Shown: piece after piece, positions 42,735 to 53,657 of the stretch | Numbering within the stretch: position 1 is the first letter of the stretch | Layout of the letters: each line of letters begins with the position of its first letter | Assembly (NCBI GenBank): GCA_032716605.1 | Contig: JAVRFV010002325.1 | Span: forward strand, 174,040-238,039 | Reading direction: 5' to 3' | Origin: Paralithodes platypus | Taxonomy: Eukaryota > Arthropoda > Malacostraca > Decapoda > Lithodidae | DNA: 64,000 nucleotides | Position numbers and translations under genes: made by a program | Notes under the pieces: generated by a model | Database searches by the model: none | What the model saw: only the letters and a program-made list of their open reading frames with translations | Told to the model about the DNA's origin: nothing

Positions 42735-43858
42735 TTTATGGACTTGGAGAAGGCCTATGACAGAGTGGATAGAGAAGGTTTGTGGAAAGTACTTAGAATA
42801 TACGGAGTAGAGGGCAAGTTGCTGAAAGCAGTGAAGAGCATGTATGAGGGTGCAAAGGCGGCAGTACGTGTGGAGAGTGAGCAGAGCGAGTTCTTTGACC
42901 TGAATGTTGGTTTGAAACAGGGGTGTGTGATGTCCCCGTGGTTGTTTACTGTATATATGGATGGAGTCATGAAAGAAATACTATCAAGAGCAGTGGATGT
43001 TGGTGTATCGCTGAAAAGGGAGGGAATTGAGTGGAAGCTACCTATACTGCTGTTTGCGGATGATACAGTTCTGATGAGTGATAATGAATGGGAGTTGCAG
43101 GGTCTGGTAAATGAGTTTGGAACAGTGTGCGAAAAACGGAATTTGAAGGTAAATACGGGGAAGAGCAAGGTTATGGTCTTCGAAAGGGGTGAAGTCACAG
43201 AGTGTGAGGTGAAGCTGAACGGTCAGGCTATGGAGATCGTCAACTCTTTTAAGTATCTGGGCAGTGTGTTGAGTAAAGATGGGACTATGGATGAAGAGGT
43301 GCGGGAGAGGGTACAACAGGGGAAGAGGGTTGTAGGAACGCTAAAAGCAGTAACAAGAAATAGGGTGGTCAGTATGGAAGTGAAGAAGTCCTTGCATGAC
43401 AGTGTGGTAATCCCGACACTGACTTACGGAAGCGAAGCATGGACGTTGGTTGAGAGACTCAGACCAAGAGTGAGAGCAGTGGAAATGAATTACTTAAGGA
43501 GTGCGTGCGGAGTTACATGGAGGGATAGACAGACTAATGAGGAAGTAAGAAGGAGGTGTGGTGTGGAGGTAGATGTGCTGGAAAGTGTGAAAAGGAACAA
43601 CTTGAGATGGTTCGGCCATATGGAACGTATGGAAAGCGAGAGAATGACTAAGAGGGTGTACGAGAGCGAGGTGGAGGGACAGAGGGGGAGAGGTAGACCG
43701 AATATGAGGTGGAAGGATGGAGTGAGGAACTACATGAACGAAGGCGGTGCTGGTTGGGGGGAGGGGCGTCGACTGACTGGGGACAGAGGTGCATGGGGGC
43801 GGTTCGTTCGTGGCCACCCCTTCGGGGATCACGGCGTCAGGCAATAGATAGATAGATA
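42735..43858 (+). mobile_element. LINE family C, 5'-truncated, (GATA)n tail
   Basis: The most complete copy of family C here. The T-rich flanks on both sides suggest a target duplication around TTTTATTTTTT. Confidence 0.8.
42738..43847 (+). CDS. LINE C reverse transcriptase, 3' two-thirds, open frame
   Basis: 369 codons without a break. The frame enters at MDLEKAYDRVDREGLW (palm), then KAVKSMYEGAKAAVRV, NVGLKQGCVMSPWLF, active site LFADDTVLMS, NTGKSKVMVF, FKYLGSVLSKDGTMDEEVRE, IPTLTYGSEAWTL, LRWFGHMERMESERMTKRVY and the C-terminal GHPFGDHGVRQ. The endonuclease and RT fingers are lost by 5' truncation, so the product cannot act alone. Codon integrity indicates a recent insertion. The first Met is simply within the conserved palm, not a natural start. 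Confidence 0.85.
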   Translation: MDLEKAYDRVDREGLWKVLRIYGVEGKLLKAVKSMYEGAKAAVRVESEQSEFFDLNVGLKQGCVMSPWLFTVYMDGVMKEILSRAVDVGVSLKREGIEWKLPILLFADDTVLMSDNEWELQGLVNEFGTVCEKRNLKVNTGKSKVMVFERGEVTECEVKLNGQAMEIVNSFKYLGSVLSKDGTMDEEVRERVQQGKRVVGTLKAVTRNRVVSMEVKKSLHDSVVIPTLTYGSEAWTLVERLRPRVRAVEMNYLRSACGVTWRDRQTNEEVRRRCGVEVDVLESVKRNNLRWFGHMERMESERMTKRVYESEVEGQRGRGRPNMRWKDGVRNYMNEGGAGWGEGRRLTGDRGAWGRFVRGHPFGDHGVRQ

Positions 43859-44321
43859 GATTTTATTTTTTATTTGATATTCAGTGTTGTTTAATACCGA
43901 GGACCGTCACATTTTAGTATTTTTAACATTAGCCTAACCTAACTTAACTTAACCTAACCTAACCGAAAACTAACCTGTCTCGAGACCGGTCTAAATCCAG
44001 CTCATGTTCCCTGTTTATGGGTGCGCGACGGTCTAAACCCAGCTCACGTTCCCTGTTTATGGGTTCGCGAAGGTTTGTAATACTTCAATGTATCTATTTC
44101 AAGTCAAATATACATTTCCGCGCATCATCAAACCATACTAAGTCTACTACTAATAATATTAACCCATTAGTACCAACAGAATAGTGACAAAATAGGGGTA
44201 GTATAACTGTAGATTTATCGTATATTTCACTCGATATGAAGAAATGAAGCTTAGATATTGCCGATACCAATTATTGATCAAAACATACTTGGTGCCGAGA
44301 CATCACTTATTAGCGCGACTG

Positions 44322-45097
44322 TACTTCACAATAACTGTCTTACTTACCTCAGCAACAACCAGATAGTTGGGTTCAATGTTATTTTAATACCACAAATTTT
44401 TGTGATATATTTGAATATAAATATTGAATCTATATGCTCTAAAGATCATAAGAAAATTTGTTTTAACCCTCGGCAAAACCTAATAAAAAAGTATGGTACT
44501 AAAAAAAAAATCGTAACAAGGTTGTCAAGACGGTACTTCCAGTTATCGATAGCTCTAAAGATCCTATGAAAATGTGTTTTAACCCTCGGAAAAACCTAAT
44601 ATAAAAGTATGGTACTAAAATTAAATAAGAACATAAGAACATAAGAAAATGGGAGTCTGCAGAAAGCCGATTGGCCTAAGCAAGGCAGATCCCTGTCCCA
44701 CACAACCCCAAATCAATTACAAAGCCCAATTATAGGCTCAACACTCTAATACCCTGAGGATCATCTTACCAAAATGGTTAGAGATTAATGCAGGATTATG
44801 GGGGTCTGCAGAGCGCTGATTGGCCCAACCCGGCTGGGTTGGGCCAAACATTACGAACAATGTTCGTAACAAGGTTGTCAATCGGTACTTTCCCGTTATC
44901 AATGTACAATCAAAGCTGAAGATTGCACAGTAAACACCGTAGACTTCATCGACTTTTACCTTCGTGTAATAGACATCCATTTTTTTTTTTTTTTTATTAA
45001 CTAAGGGATTAGTACTCAACCAGCGGGGGTGTGGGGGCGGCAGCCCCCACCCATAATACTAGGTTAGGTTAGGTAAGGTTGTTAGGTTAGGCTCAGA
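44322..45097. other. Mixed repeats
   Basis: A 70-bp segment is duplicated (44437 and 44553, CTCTAAAGATC...). 44636-44740 carries a LINE 3' end with ACATAAGAA tail units also seen at 49565. G-rich motif GGGGGTGTGGGGGCGGCAGC at 45025-45044. Short (TTAGG)-like run at 45059-45094. Confidence 0.55.
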
Positions 45098-45989
45098 GTG
45101 TCAATCCACAAAATATGAATTGTGTTATCATTATGGTTTATTATTTTGTTATCATTATAGCGCGGCGAAGGCGCGAGCTCTAGGGGGGTCCGGGGGCATG
45201 CCCCCCAGATTTTTTTTTTGAGAATTTAGGTGTCTAAAACAGTATTTCCTGCAATAAAAAAAACAATCAAGATGGAAAATATGGAGACCAAAATTGTGCC
45301 AATTTAGCCTAGCCTACCTTTTTTTTTTGGGGGGGGGGAGTTTCTGTTATCATTAGGCCTATACAAAAAGTTCATTGCGTTATCACTCAAAAAAATGGCG
45401 TCGTTTGACACCCTGAATACATTTTAACCAAGGAAGGGCTGCAGCATAATTTAGGCCTAGGTCTAAACACCAATTTACTAGGCCTAGGCCCTAGGCTATC
45501 TGAATCTTCCCAAATGATAAGAGATGTTAGCTCCAGTCACTGGAGCTAACATCTCTTATCATTTGGGAAGATTCAGATAGCCTAGGGCCTAGGCCTAGTA
45601 AATTGGTGTTTAGACCTAGGCCTAAATTATGCTGCAGCCCTTCCTTGGTTAAAATGTATTCAGGGTGTCAAATGACGCTGTTTTTTTGAGTGATAACGCA
45701 ATGAACTTTTTGTATAGGCCTACTGATAACAGAAACTCCCCCCCCCCAAAAAAAAAAAAAGTAGGCTAGGCTAAATTGGCACAATTTTGGTCTCCATATT
45801 TTCCATCTTGATTGTTTTTTTATTGCAGGAAATAGGCCTACTGTTTTAGACACCTAAATTCTCAAAAAAAAAATCAATCTGGGGGGCATGCCCCCGGACC
45901 CCCCTAGAGCTCGCGCCTTCGCCGCGCTATAATGATAACAAAATAATAAACCATAATGATAACACAATTCATATTTTGTGGATTGACAC
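45098..45989. repeat. Giant inverted repeat, arms about 440 bp, no spacer
   Basis: The left arm from GTGTCAATCC (45098) is mirrored to GGATTGACAC ending at 45989, centred at about 45538 (CTCCAGTCACTGGAG). Arms differ by a few indels in A and C runs. The arms contain GGGGGGTCCGGGGGCATGCC. No ORF. Confidence 0.9.
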
Positions 45990-46083
45990 CCTGCCCAGTG
46001 TTCATGTCCTTTTTGACTTAGGCCTATAGGCTAAGTTAAGGAGGTCGGAATGTCTAGTGGACTCGTTCTTAGGGTAAAACATC

Positions 46084-46338
46084 GTAATAGGCTAGGTAGG
46101 CTAGGGCAAGGTTAAGAGATACAACAGGTTGGAGCATGGGGTCACTCAAACTCGTACCCGCTCGCGCATGACGTCACGAGGAAGGAAGGGTCGGAGGTCA
46201 CTCGACTGTTTACCATTCATTCTCAAAGGAGCAGCCGAGCCAGCACCATCCTCCGTTTTCTTTTACTTCATACCGTGATGCTATAACTACTGTATAATGC
46301 CCTGTGAAAGTGCAGCTCTTCTATTTTAACTGAACAAA
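46084..46338 (+). promoter_or_regulatory. Possible promoter with a palindromic CRE site
   Basis: TGACGTCA at 46169-46176 lies 160 bp upstream of an ATG (46339) in a moderately GC-rich stretch. No TATA box stands out. The assignment rests only on this motif and the start below. Confidence 0.25.
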
Positions 46339-46400
46339 ATGCCTTTATATTGTCAAGTTGTTGGATGCATTTTGGATGCATTATTTATATATATATATAC
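46339..46400 (+). CDS. Possible first exon of a THAP-domain protein, interrupted
   Basis: The frame begins MPLYCQVVGC, which has the C-x4-C start typical of THAP zinc fingers. It then runs into (TA)n sequence after about 15 codons, so the rest of the domain is not seen. It may be a relic first exon or chance. Confidence 0.25.
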
Positions 46401-46403
46401 TGT

Positions 46404-46462
<59 letters not shown>
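46378..46462. repeat. (TA)n microsatellite
   Basis: TA run followed by a short GA run; a second TA run is at 46673-46723. Confidence 0.9.
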
Positions 46463-46472
<10 letters not shown>

Positions 46473-46484
46473 ATATATCACAAA

Positions 46485-46668
46485 TACACGTGAGCCACTA
46501 AATGTTTCTAGTCTCTCAGTGGGGATCGAACCATCGACCATCAGAACGATAGCCGACGCTTAATCAATTACACCACGGCAGTCTGCCGGTAGACTGCCGT
46601 GGTGTAATTGATTAAGCGTCGGCTATCGTTTTGATGGTCGATGGTTCGATCCCCACTGAGAGACTAGA

Positions 46669-46673
<5 letters not shown>
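46485..46673. repeat. Head-to-head inverted duplication of a tRNA-derived SINE
   Basis: The right half (+) reads ACTGCCGTGGTGTAATTGAT, then GGTTCGATCC (B box) and ACTGAGAGACTAGAAAC. The left half is its reverse complement with one mismatch, meeting at about 46587. Confidence 0.8.
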
Positions 46674-46725
<52 letters not shown>

Positions 46726-46729
46726 TATA

Positions 46730-47090
46730 TTATGTGTGTGTGTGTAGTATGTAGGCTATGAACCGTAAAACCGTGTAACTTCGGAAATTTGTCGAAGTTT
46801 TTAACAATATCTCCTGACTGTAAACACATTATAGAGATATAACTAGGTAAAGTGATGCGTGGTGATAGTGCGCGGTAATCCAGGAAGCCTCCTAAAATTA
46901 TCCCCCATAATAAGAGAGCTATCCTTATCCTAAATGGTGTCCGAAGTCATCTTGAAAAGTGGCTATTACTTATTATCGCCAATGTCCGAAGTTACGACCC
47001 AAGTCCGAAGCGACCTGGTTTTACGGAATGTAATTATTTGTATGTATGTGTGTATACCGGTATATACCAGGTTCAGATTATGCTGTTCAA
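46730..47090. other. No gene recognised
   Basis: Spacer with a short GT run. Confidence 0.4.
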
Positions 47091-47514
47091 ATTTGATGTC
47101 CTCATTACAGAATGGACATATATAGTTTATTTGGAGTCAGTACAACGAAGAATGACCAAAATTATCCATAATATTATATATCTTCCATATATAGAAAGGT
47201 TGAATAAATTAGTCTTGCACTCGTTACAGAGACCCATCTCGTCCAAATGCCTATCTAATTTTATCTTAAAGCTCTCTATCATTCTTGATCCCACTATAGC
47301 ACTTGGTAGCCTATTCCACCTATCTACAACTCTGTTACCAAACCACTATTGGCCTATATCTTTTCTGAAACGAAATGTATCTATCTTGAAAACAATTGTT
47401 ATAGTTCTTTCGCTATCACTGGGCTTTAGTACATTTTTCATGTCCCCTCTATTAATCCCACTAACCCACTTGAACACCTCTATCAAATCCCCTCTAACTC
47501 TGCGTCTCTCTCTT
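47091..47514 (-). pseudogene. CR1/L2-like LINE, C-terminal RT fragment
   Basis: Minus strand reads RGDLIEVFKWVSGINRGDMK, then FRKDIGQ and, after a stop, WFGNRVVDRWNRLPSAIVGS. This is the conserved C-terminal block of CR1/L2-like LINEs. It is interrupted at about 47515 by the GAA-tailed LINE. Confidence 0.65.
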
Positions 47515-49558
47515 CTTCTTCTTCTTCTTTTTGTGGAGTTGCTGTCCCCTCTCAAAGCCAGCTCACCTATGCACCGGTGACTTCTCCAGAAACAGCTAGA
47601 GCTAGATTTAAGAATTAGTTTAGAAATTATGTAGTCGTAGAAAGGATAGTTAAAGACAAAGAATTGAAGTATATAGCTTAAGCAGAACTCTCCTCTCCTT
47701 ATTTTACCCCCTCCTCCACCCCCCAATATCTTGTTCTCTCCTTATCTTAATTTATCTTTTCCCCTCTCTACTATTTAATCTCATTTTTCTTCCTCCCCCG
47801 CTCTGGTCCCCTTCTCCCCCTCACCCTATTCTATCCTATTCCGTTTTCTCTTCTGCCACACCTGCTCCAGGAATCTTTTCACTACCTTCATTCTTTTCCC
47901 CATTTCCCCATCTACCCCATCTTCTGTCTCGAGACCTAACACAAATTTTACACCCTCATCCTCCTCCTCTTTCTGCTCTTCCCATTCCCTCTCCCCTACC
48001 ACCCGTTTCAACTCATTTTCCAACCCCTCTCTCTCCTCTGCATACCCCTGGCACTCTGTCACTATATGTTCTATTGTCTCCTCCACTCTCCTCCCTCCCA
48101 CCTCACACTGTAGACACTCTTTCACCCCCCCATTCCACCTCCATGTTCTCCTATTTGTCTCTAATGCTCCTGCCCTAGCCTTAAACAGTAGTTCAGCTCC
48201 CCAACTTCCGTCATAGAACTCCTCTTTTTCTCGGTCTCCCCTTGCTTCTATATCTTATCAGTGTACTTTTCTTCGCTCCATATTCTCTTCCATTCCTGTC
48301 TTCCTACTTCCTACTTCCATTCACTCTCGTTCCTATCTCTTCTCTAGTCTCCTTCCCTGACCTAGTCCTGTATTACTCCCTACATCTCTCCACTCCTCTC
48401 CCACCCCTTCTTTGTTTCACTCCTATTTTTTTCAGTTTTCTCTTACACTCTTTTGCCCATCTACTCTTCCCCTCCCCCCATTCATTTACTCTCCTTGGCC
48501 ACCTATGATCCTCCATCTCCTCCACCCTACTCTTGTACCTCAACTTCGCCTTCGCCACTCTCTCCTCAAACGTACTCCATCCCATCTCCCCTCTCACTGC
48601 TTCATTTGCTGTCCACCTTCTTGCTCCTAACCCCATTCTTCCTATTTTATTTTGTCCCGTCTCCAGTCTATTTATTTCTCCCCCTGTACTCCCTCTCACA
48701 TCCATCCCGTACATTATTCTCGGCACTTCAAAGTCCTTCCACACCTCTCTTACTATTTTATATTTATTTACTCTGGTTTTTGTCACATTCCACAGTTTCC
48801 CACTACACTGCTCCACCTTCATGATTTTCTCATTCATTGTCCTTTGTCGCCCTTCCCTCCCTATCCATACCCCTAAATACTTCACTTCCTCCCTTTTTTC
48901 TATTCTTTCCCCTCCTATCCTCATTTCTACTGCCTCTGGTCCATTTACTACTATCATACTGCTTTTCTCTACACTGAACTTCATTTCTAGGTCTCTGCCA
49001 AACCTTTCCGCCTCCTGTAACATTTCCCCCATATCTTCCTCTGTCTCTGCTGTCAACACAACATCATCAGCAAACGTCAGAATTGCTAGCCTATACTGCC
49101 CTATTTTCACTCCTTGACCCTTACTCTTAATTCTCCTCACCAACTCCTCCATGCACATTGCAAAAATTAATGGTGACAGGTTACATCCCTGCCTTAACCC
49201 TTTCCTTCTCCTGATTCCTTTCACTGCAATATTTTTCCACACAATCTCTGTCTCCGCCCCTTCATACATATTCATTATCATGTTCCTTATCTTCCTACTC
49301 ACTCCTAGTTTCTCCATCACTGCTTCTGCAACTTCCCTACTAATCTTATCATATGCCTTCTCCACATCCAAACATACTATAAACACACATTTCCCTTGCT
49401 TTGCCTTTTTCTCTATAATCTCATCTAATATAAATATATTGTCTGTTCCTCTTCTCCCCTTCCTAAACCCATTTTGCTCTTCACTAAGTAGGATCCTTTC
49501 TTCTACATACTCTCCTACCCTCTCCTTTAGTATCCCATAAAATATCTTATTTATTATA
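47515..49558 (-). mobile_element. (GAA)n-tailed LINE, copy 1, 5'-truncated
   Basis: Near-identical to 57598-59955 from its tail to 49558, where the match stops abruptly. The tail is the CTTCTT run at 47515-47533. Confidence 0.85.
47826..49558 (-). pseudogene. LINE reverse transcriptase with C-terminal zinc knuckle, copy 1
   Basis: The frame from 49558 reads LLSEEQNGFRKGRRGTDNIF, CVFIVCLDVEKAYDKISREV, LRQGCNLSPLIFAMCMEEL, active site LTFADDVVLTAETEEDM, then KYLGVWIGREGRQR and WKDFEVPRIMYGMDVRGSTG. A frameshift near 48380 leads to the C-terminal piece (48125-47826) with CLQCEVGGRRVEETIEHIV..C, a CCHC-type knuckle usual at LINE RT ends. The first third of the RT is absent. Not functional. Confidence 0.8.
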
Positions 49559-50512
49559 ATGAATGAACATAAGAACCTAAGAAAATGGGAGTCTGCAAAA
49601 AGCCGATCGGCCCTCACAAGGCAGATCCCTGTCACACCCAACCCCAATTACATAAGAACATAAGATCACGTGAAGCTGCATATGGCCTATCTACTTTAAA
49701 AGCTTCGTGCGCCAACCTGTTGTATCTCTTAACCTTGGGCTAGGGTAGGCTATAAATTAGCCTAAACAAAAATCTAGAACTAGCCTAACTAGTGAAAAGG
49801 CTGTCCGGAGTCTCTTAAATTTTTACCCAAATACAGGCTAGCCTACAACAACAAGAGGATTATTATTGATAAAAGTGGATAAACCTCACAGGCTCACCTT
49901 CTTTCAAAGGCATCATCCGCCGCAGCACCATGTCCATGTTTCATGTTTTTGTTTCTTGCAGTGTGTGGGCTGGCCCAATTAACCCTGCCGGAGACCCAAC
50001 ACAGGTATCACAGGGGCGCGTTCAAGAGCAAGACTTCAGACGCTACAGTTTCCGTAGCGCGAATTGGGCCCTATTGAACGATTTCGAAGCCTCTTCCGCA
50101 CTACTTAAACAAACAGGGTGGTTGCCATGGTTACGTTTATACCAGCGTCTTCACTTGACGCTTTAAACAACGACAATGACCGTTCTTTACATCTAATCAA
50201 CTACTATACTCTCAACTTTGCCGCCGGCCTCTACAGCAGATATGAGACCGCGCCTGTGATTGGCTGGCAATGACATCACGCCCTAGACATTAAAGGTTCC
50301 AGAATTTCTAGAGTTTGTATTATATGCACTTTTCCTTGACGTTGTGGTTGCAATTTAGCCAAGTTATTATAGCCTACTAGAAAGTAGCATTGTAGCAAAG
50401 TAGCTTTGTTATTTCGCATAATATTCGGAAACCGCCGAAAAGATGGAAATGCAATGTATAAATATAAAACAAACCACCTCCTGGCAATACTGCACTGGCC
50501 CGGCGGCGTCTT
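49559..50512. other. Repeat remnants and a possible regulatory segment
   Basis: 49565-49680 holds the ACATAAGAAC-tailed LINE end (reverse strand). 49705-49760 is an inverted match to 46090-46135. An 79-codon open frame at 49930 (+) has no motif. GTTGCCATGGTTAC at 50121-50134 fits the RFX X-box. Confidence 0.45.
50121..50134. promoter_or_regulatory. X-box-like (RFX) motif
   Basis: GTTGCCATGGTTAC agrees with the imperfect inverted repeat bound by RFX factors. No gene start is recognised next to it. Confidence 0.25.
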
Positions 50513-50516
50513 TTAA

Positions 50517-50743
50517 CCCTCTCACATCCGGACGCGATTTTTGAGCCTATTAGGGATACTTTAAATCCTTTGTTACCGTCAGGGGTATCTATAAACCTTT
50601 AGTTTGTTTACTTCAACCTCTGCAGTTGTCTTTGAGTTAGCTGTGGGCAGAAAACTAATTTTGGAGAGGTAATTATAACAGTGAGAGTAATCTTTTTCTT
50701 ATTGCTAATCTGGCAACCTCTGCGTCCTATGGTCGTGAGAGGG
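50517..50743. mobile_element. TTAA-flanked MITE, family H, 227 bp
   Basis: TTAA at 50513-50516 and 50744-50747. Ends CCCTCTCAC and GTGAGAGGG are inverted. A second copy lies at 62591-62821. Confidence 0.85.
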
Positions 50744-50759
50744 TTAAACTCTCAAATAT

Positions 50760-51235
50760 TATCTTACTAGGAGGGGTACCCGGCATTGCCCGGGTTTAAA
50801 TTCTACTACCATAATCACCATCATCAATCACTACTACCACAATCATCACAATACTACTACTACCATAATCACCGGCCTCGACCTCCCTGTGCCTCATTAA
50901 ACGGCGACCTCCGATTTTGGATCTGACCTCATCCGTACCCCCATTTTGGGGAGCTGCGAATAACTTTTGTTCCATACACCTTTTCGATCGGAGGCCTCCT
51001 GCCCCAAACGGCAATTTTTTTCGCTCCCATATACTACATAAGTTCTGCCGAAAATTTTATTAAACAAAAGTGTCTCTGATTTCCACTAAACTCGCCTAAA
51101 ACCATCTCCAAAGCCTGGGCTTTCCAACGGTGCCCCACACTCCCACCTGGCACCAAAACTGTGGGAGGAGTTTAGTAACAAAGGTCGGGTAACTGACAAA
51201 CAGACAAACATTGAGCTTTATTTATTAAGATTTGT
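50760..51235. mobile_element. Dispersed repeat with ACCCGGCATTGCCCGGG motif
   Basis: Starts GGGGTACCCGGCATTGCCCG and ends near ACAGACAAACATTGAGCTTT. This layout resembles widespread arthropod interspersed repeats, but I cannot name the family. It includes a (CAT/ACT)n tract. Confidence 0.45.
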
Positions 51236-52649
51236 GTCTGTATGTGCAGATATAACCATTATCTATTCATGTTTGCCTTGCTTTGCCTTCATAAGGTCGC
51301 AGAGTATGGTAAGCAAAAGAATAACATAAAATATAGCCTATGACGGAACATGAGGATATCACATTATCGTATGAATTAATTCAGCTTTTCTTTTATATTC
51401 CATATATATAAATTATATTAGATAGGTTTAGGTCATTCGAATGGTGTGATAAGCGATATCCAAACCTTAACCCGGGAACTGCCGGGAGACTCTTAAGAGT
51501 TCCCCCGGCGGACTGCGGGGAGACTCTTAAGAGTGAGTGAAAAAAAAATCAACTTTTGACATCGGGGGGAAAAAAAAAAAAAAAAAAATTGGGCCCCTGG
51601 GCCATGCAAAATCTCAGTCCTCTACCTCCCCTCCTTCCCCACTTTCCTCCTCTCCTTCAGTTATCACCTATTTTCCCTGTTATTCCCTTATTCTGAGGTA
51701 TATTTTCGTGCTAACATTAGCAAGTTGCAAGCAGGGTGTTGTCATCACTGATGGCAAGCGAGTGCAAGAGAGAGAGAGAGAGAGTATCGATCGACTGTGT
51801 CTCAGTGGCCTTGGGGGAAATTGGCGGGAAAGCAGCTTGCCTCACCCATACATTATACAACTCGCGGGCTATATCTCCGATTTTGACCATCCAAACGCTG
51901 TTTTCACTCGTTTTATTGTTGTTTCAGGTTAATACCTTTATAATCAACCCATAATAGGCGCATATGGATAAGTATTAATGCTATTAATGGTACAATGAAT
52001 ATTTTAGTGACGGAAACACCTCAAATACATGCGCACAGGGAGAGGTGTCTAATTACCCCCATGCGCACTTCAGAGGTTAAGAGCTATAAAATACCACATG
52101 GAACACATACAATCGTAAGATATAATACTGTAAACACAAGCAAGGTAAGAATTACCGTCACTGTCTACCTTAAATGTGTGCGAAGTCAAGCACGGCATGT
52201 GATTCGCTAATACGCACAGGCTCGAGCCAGTCAGCCTTCCCTCTCGCTTACTTCCCGTGTTTATCAATTCTGTATCACCTTGTTTTTACTTTACGATACG
52301 TACGTTATTATAGAGTTTTCATTGTTTTAGCCATTTTCGAAAAATGTGTTTTTAGTTTACCCGCTAAACTTGGAAAAACGCCTCTTCAAACCCCCTTCAA
52401 ACTAATAAAATGTCCCCCAGACCCCCTTCAAGCTAAATGTGTAAATTTTTCAGTAGAAAAATTTCCCGGCCAAAGGCCGGTTTCTCCCAAATTGCGGGCT
52501 TGCTTTCGCTCGCCCAGGAAAAATCGACACCATATTGGGTTGAAGCATCATATAATCGCCAAAGTAATGCGATGAAACTTCTTAAAATCTCCAAGCTAAT
52601 GGAGTAAAACTGGGAGGCCCCAAATTGGCCCGCCCTGCATCTAATAGGG
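51236..52649. mobile_element. Possible TTAA-flanked piggyBac-like remnant plus spacer
   Basis: CCTTAACCCGGGAACTGCCG near 51467-51486 is followed by a duplicated subterminal block (GGGAGACTCTTAAGAGT twice), an architecture like the left end of the element at 18467. A right end could be ATAGGGTTAA at 52644-52653. No transposase is recognised. A GA run lies at 51768-51785 and a poly-A at 51572-51588. 52380-52510 carries a family G fragment with CCGGCCAAAGGCCGG. Confidence 0.3.
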
Positions 52650-52653
52650 TTAA

Positions 52654-52860
52654 GCCGCTGTTACACGAGCGATTTTTCAGTCAATTTTCCATGAGCAAGT
52701 TTTTTCTCGTTATATTTAGACTTTTTTGCACTGGTATCGGTAACTAGATTGATGGTAGAGTATGTTAGGCGGCTGAATTCTGATAAAGTGTAATATTTGA
52801 AGCTGCCACACCATAATTACCCGTAAAAATTGCTCGAAAAACTGCTCGTGTGACTCCGGC
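52654..52860. mobile_element. TTAA-flanked MITE, family F
   Basis: Left end GCCGCTGTTACACGAGCG after TTAA (52650-52653). Right end TGCTCGTGTGACTCCGGC. Other copies: 56061-56466 and 63138-63473. Confidence 0.75.
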
Positions 52861-53657
52861 TAAAAAACAAATTTCATAATAATGTAGGTTTTTGATGAAT
52901 AAAAAGTATGTTGAATTGGGTTTTATATATTTATATATGCACTACAACCGTATTTTAGCTGGCAATTCTGCTAAATATCAAAGTCTACAGCTCCAACTTC
53001 CTTATAGAACGAAACTCGCAAGTGGTCAATTACCAGCTAAAATACGGTTGTATTATTGCAATTTTAAGAGGAAATGGCCTTCGGCCGGGACATTTTTCTA
53101 CCGTAAAATGTACAAATTTATCTTGAAGGGGGGTCTAGGGGGTGTTTTTCTAAGCTTGATTGAGGTCTAGGGAGGAAACTAAAAAAATATATGAATAAAT
53201 GAATTAATAGACCAAACAAACGGCCAGTCTCCCCTTAAACAGAAACTGGAGAGAAGAAGAAGTAAGGGAGAGGCTATCTGAGTGGAAGATACAGAGGAAG
53301 CAAGAAGAAAGTATATAAGAGGATAAGAGAAGGCGATTATTTGCGAAGCAATTGACCACTTGAGTTTCATTCTATAATGAAGTTAGAGCTTTAGACATCG
53401 ATATTTAGCAGAAGTTCTGAGTTGTTGGAATATATAGCAAGTAAAGAATTCAACTAATATAGGAGTAAGAGTATGACTCAAACTATCCTCTGGTTAACCA
53501 CATCAGTTGTTTAAAAGAGAAGGGACACTCCATAAGGGCTTATCTGTTGCGGCCCGGAAGGATGTACTCCAGAGATTCCGAAATTGCAGGAATGTCCAAA
53601 GCAGGCCACTTGGTAGAGCAAGGTAGACAGCTGAGCAGATACAGTGACCCACAGCAC
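52861..53657. other. Family G fragment and spacer
   Basis: 53070-53180 matches 62260-62390 (GGCC..GGCC hairpin, then AAAATGTACAAATT and GGTCTAGGGAGGAAAC). The rest has no recognised feature. Confidence 0.45.

Larger units (their letters stand above)
42438..44321. mobile_element. TA-flanked DNA element with long inverted ends, carrying a LINE
   Basis: TA at 42436-42437 and 44322-44323. Ends CAGTTGCGCTAATAAGCCAT and, from the right, CAGTCGCGCTAATAAGTGAT. An inner inverted pair AAATCTACAGTTATACTACC (42544 onward) has its complement near 44200-44220. The LINE at 42738-43858 sits inside. The 40474-40689 MITE looks like a shortened, oppositely oriented relative. Interior sequence also contains a 47-bp tandem duplication (44000-44070). 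No transposase is seen. Confidence 0.7.

Noticed and set aside
48242..49540. Several plus-strand frames of 70-194 codons
   Set aside because: Shadows of the minus-strand LINE RT; the same frames recur over the second copy at 58344-59608.
49930..50166. 78-codon plus-strand frame with an upstream TTGCAG
   Set aside because: No recognisable domain and no downstream donor or neighbouring exon; kept only as unexplained sequence.
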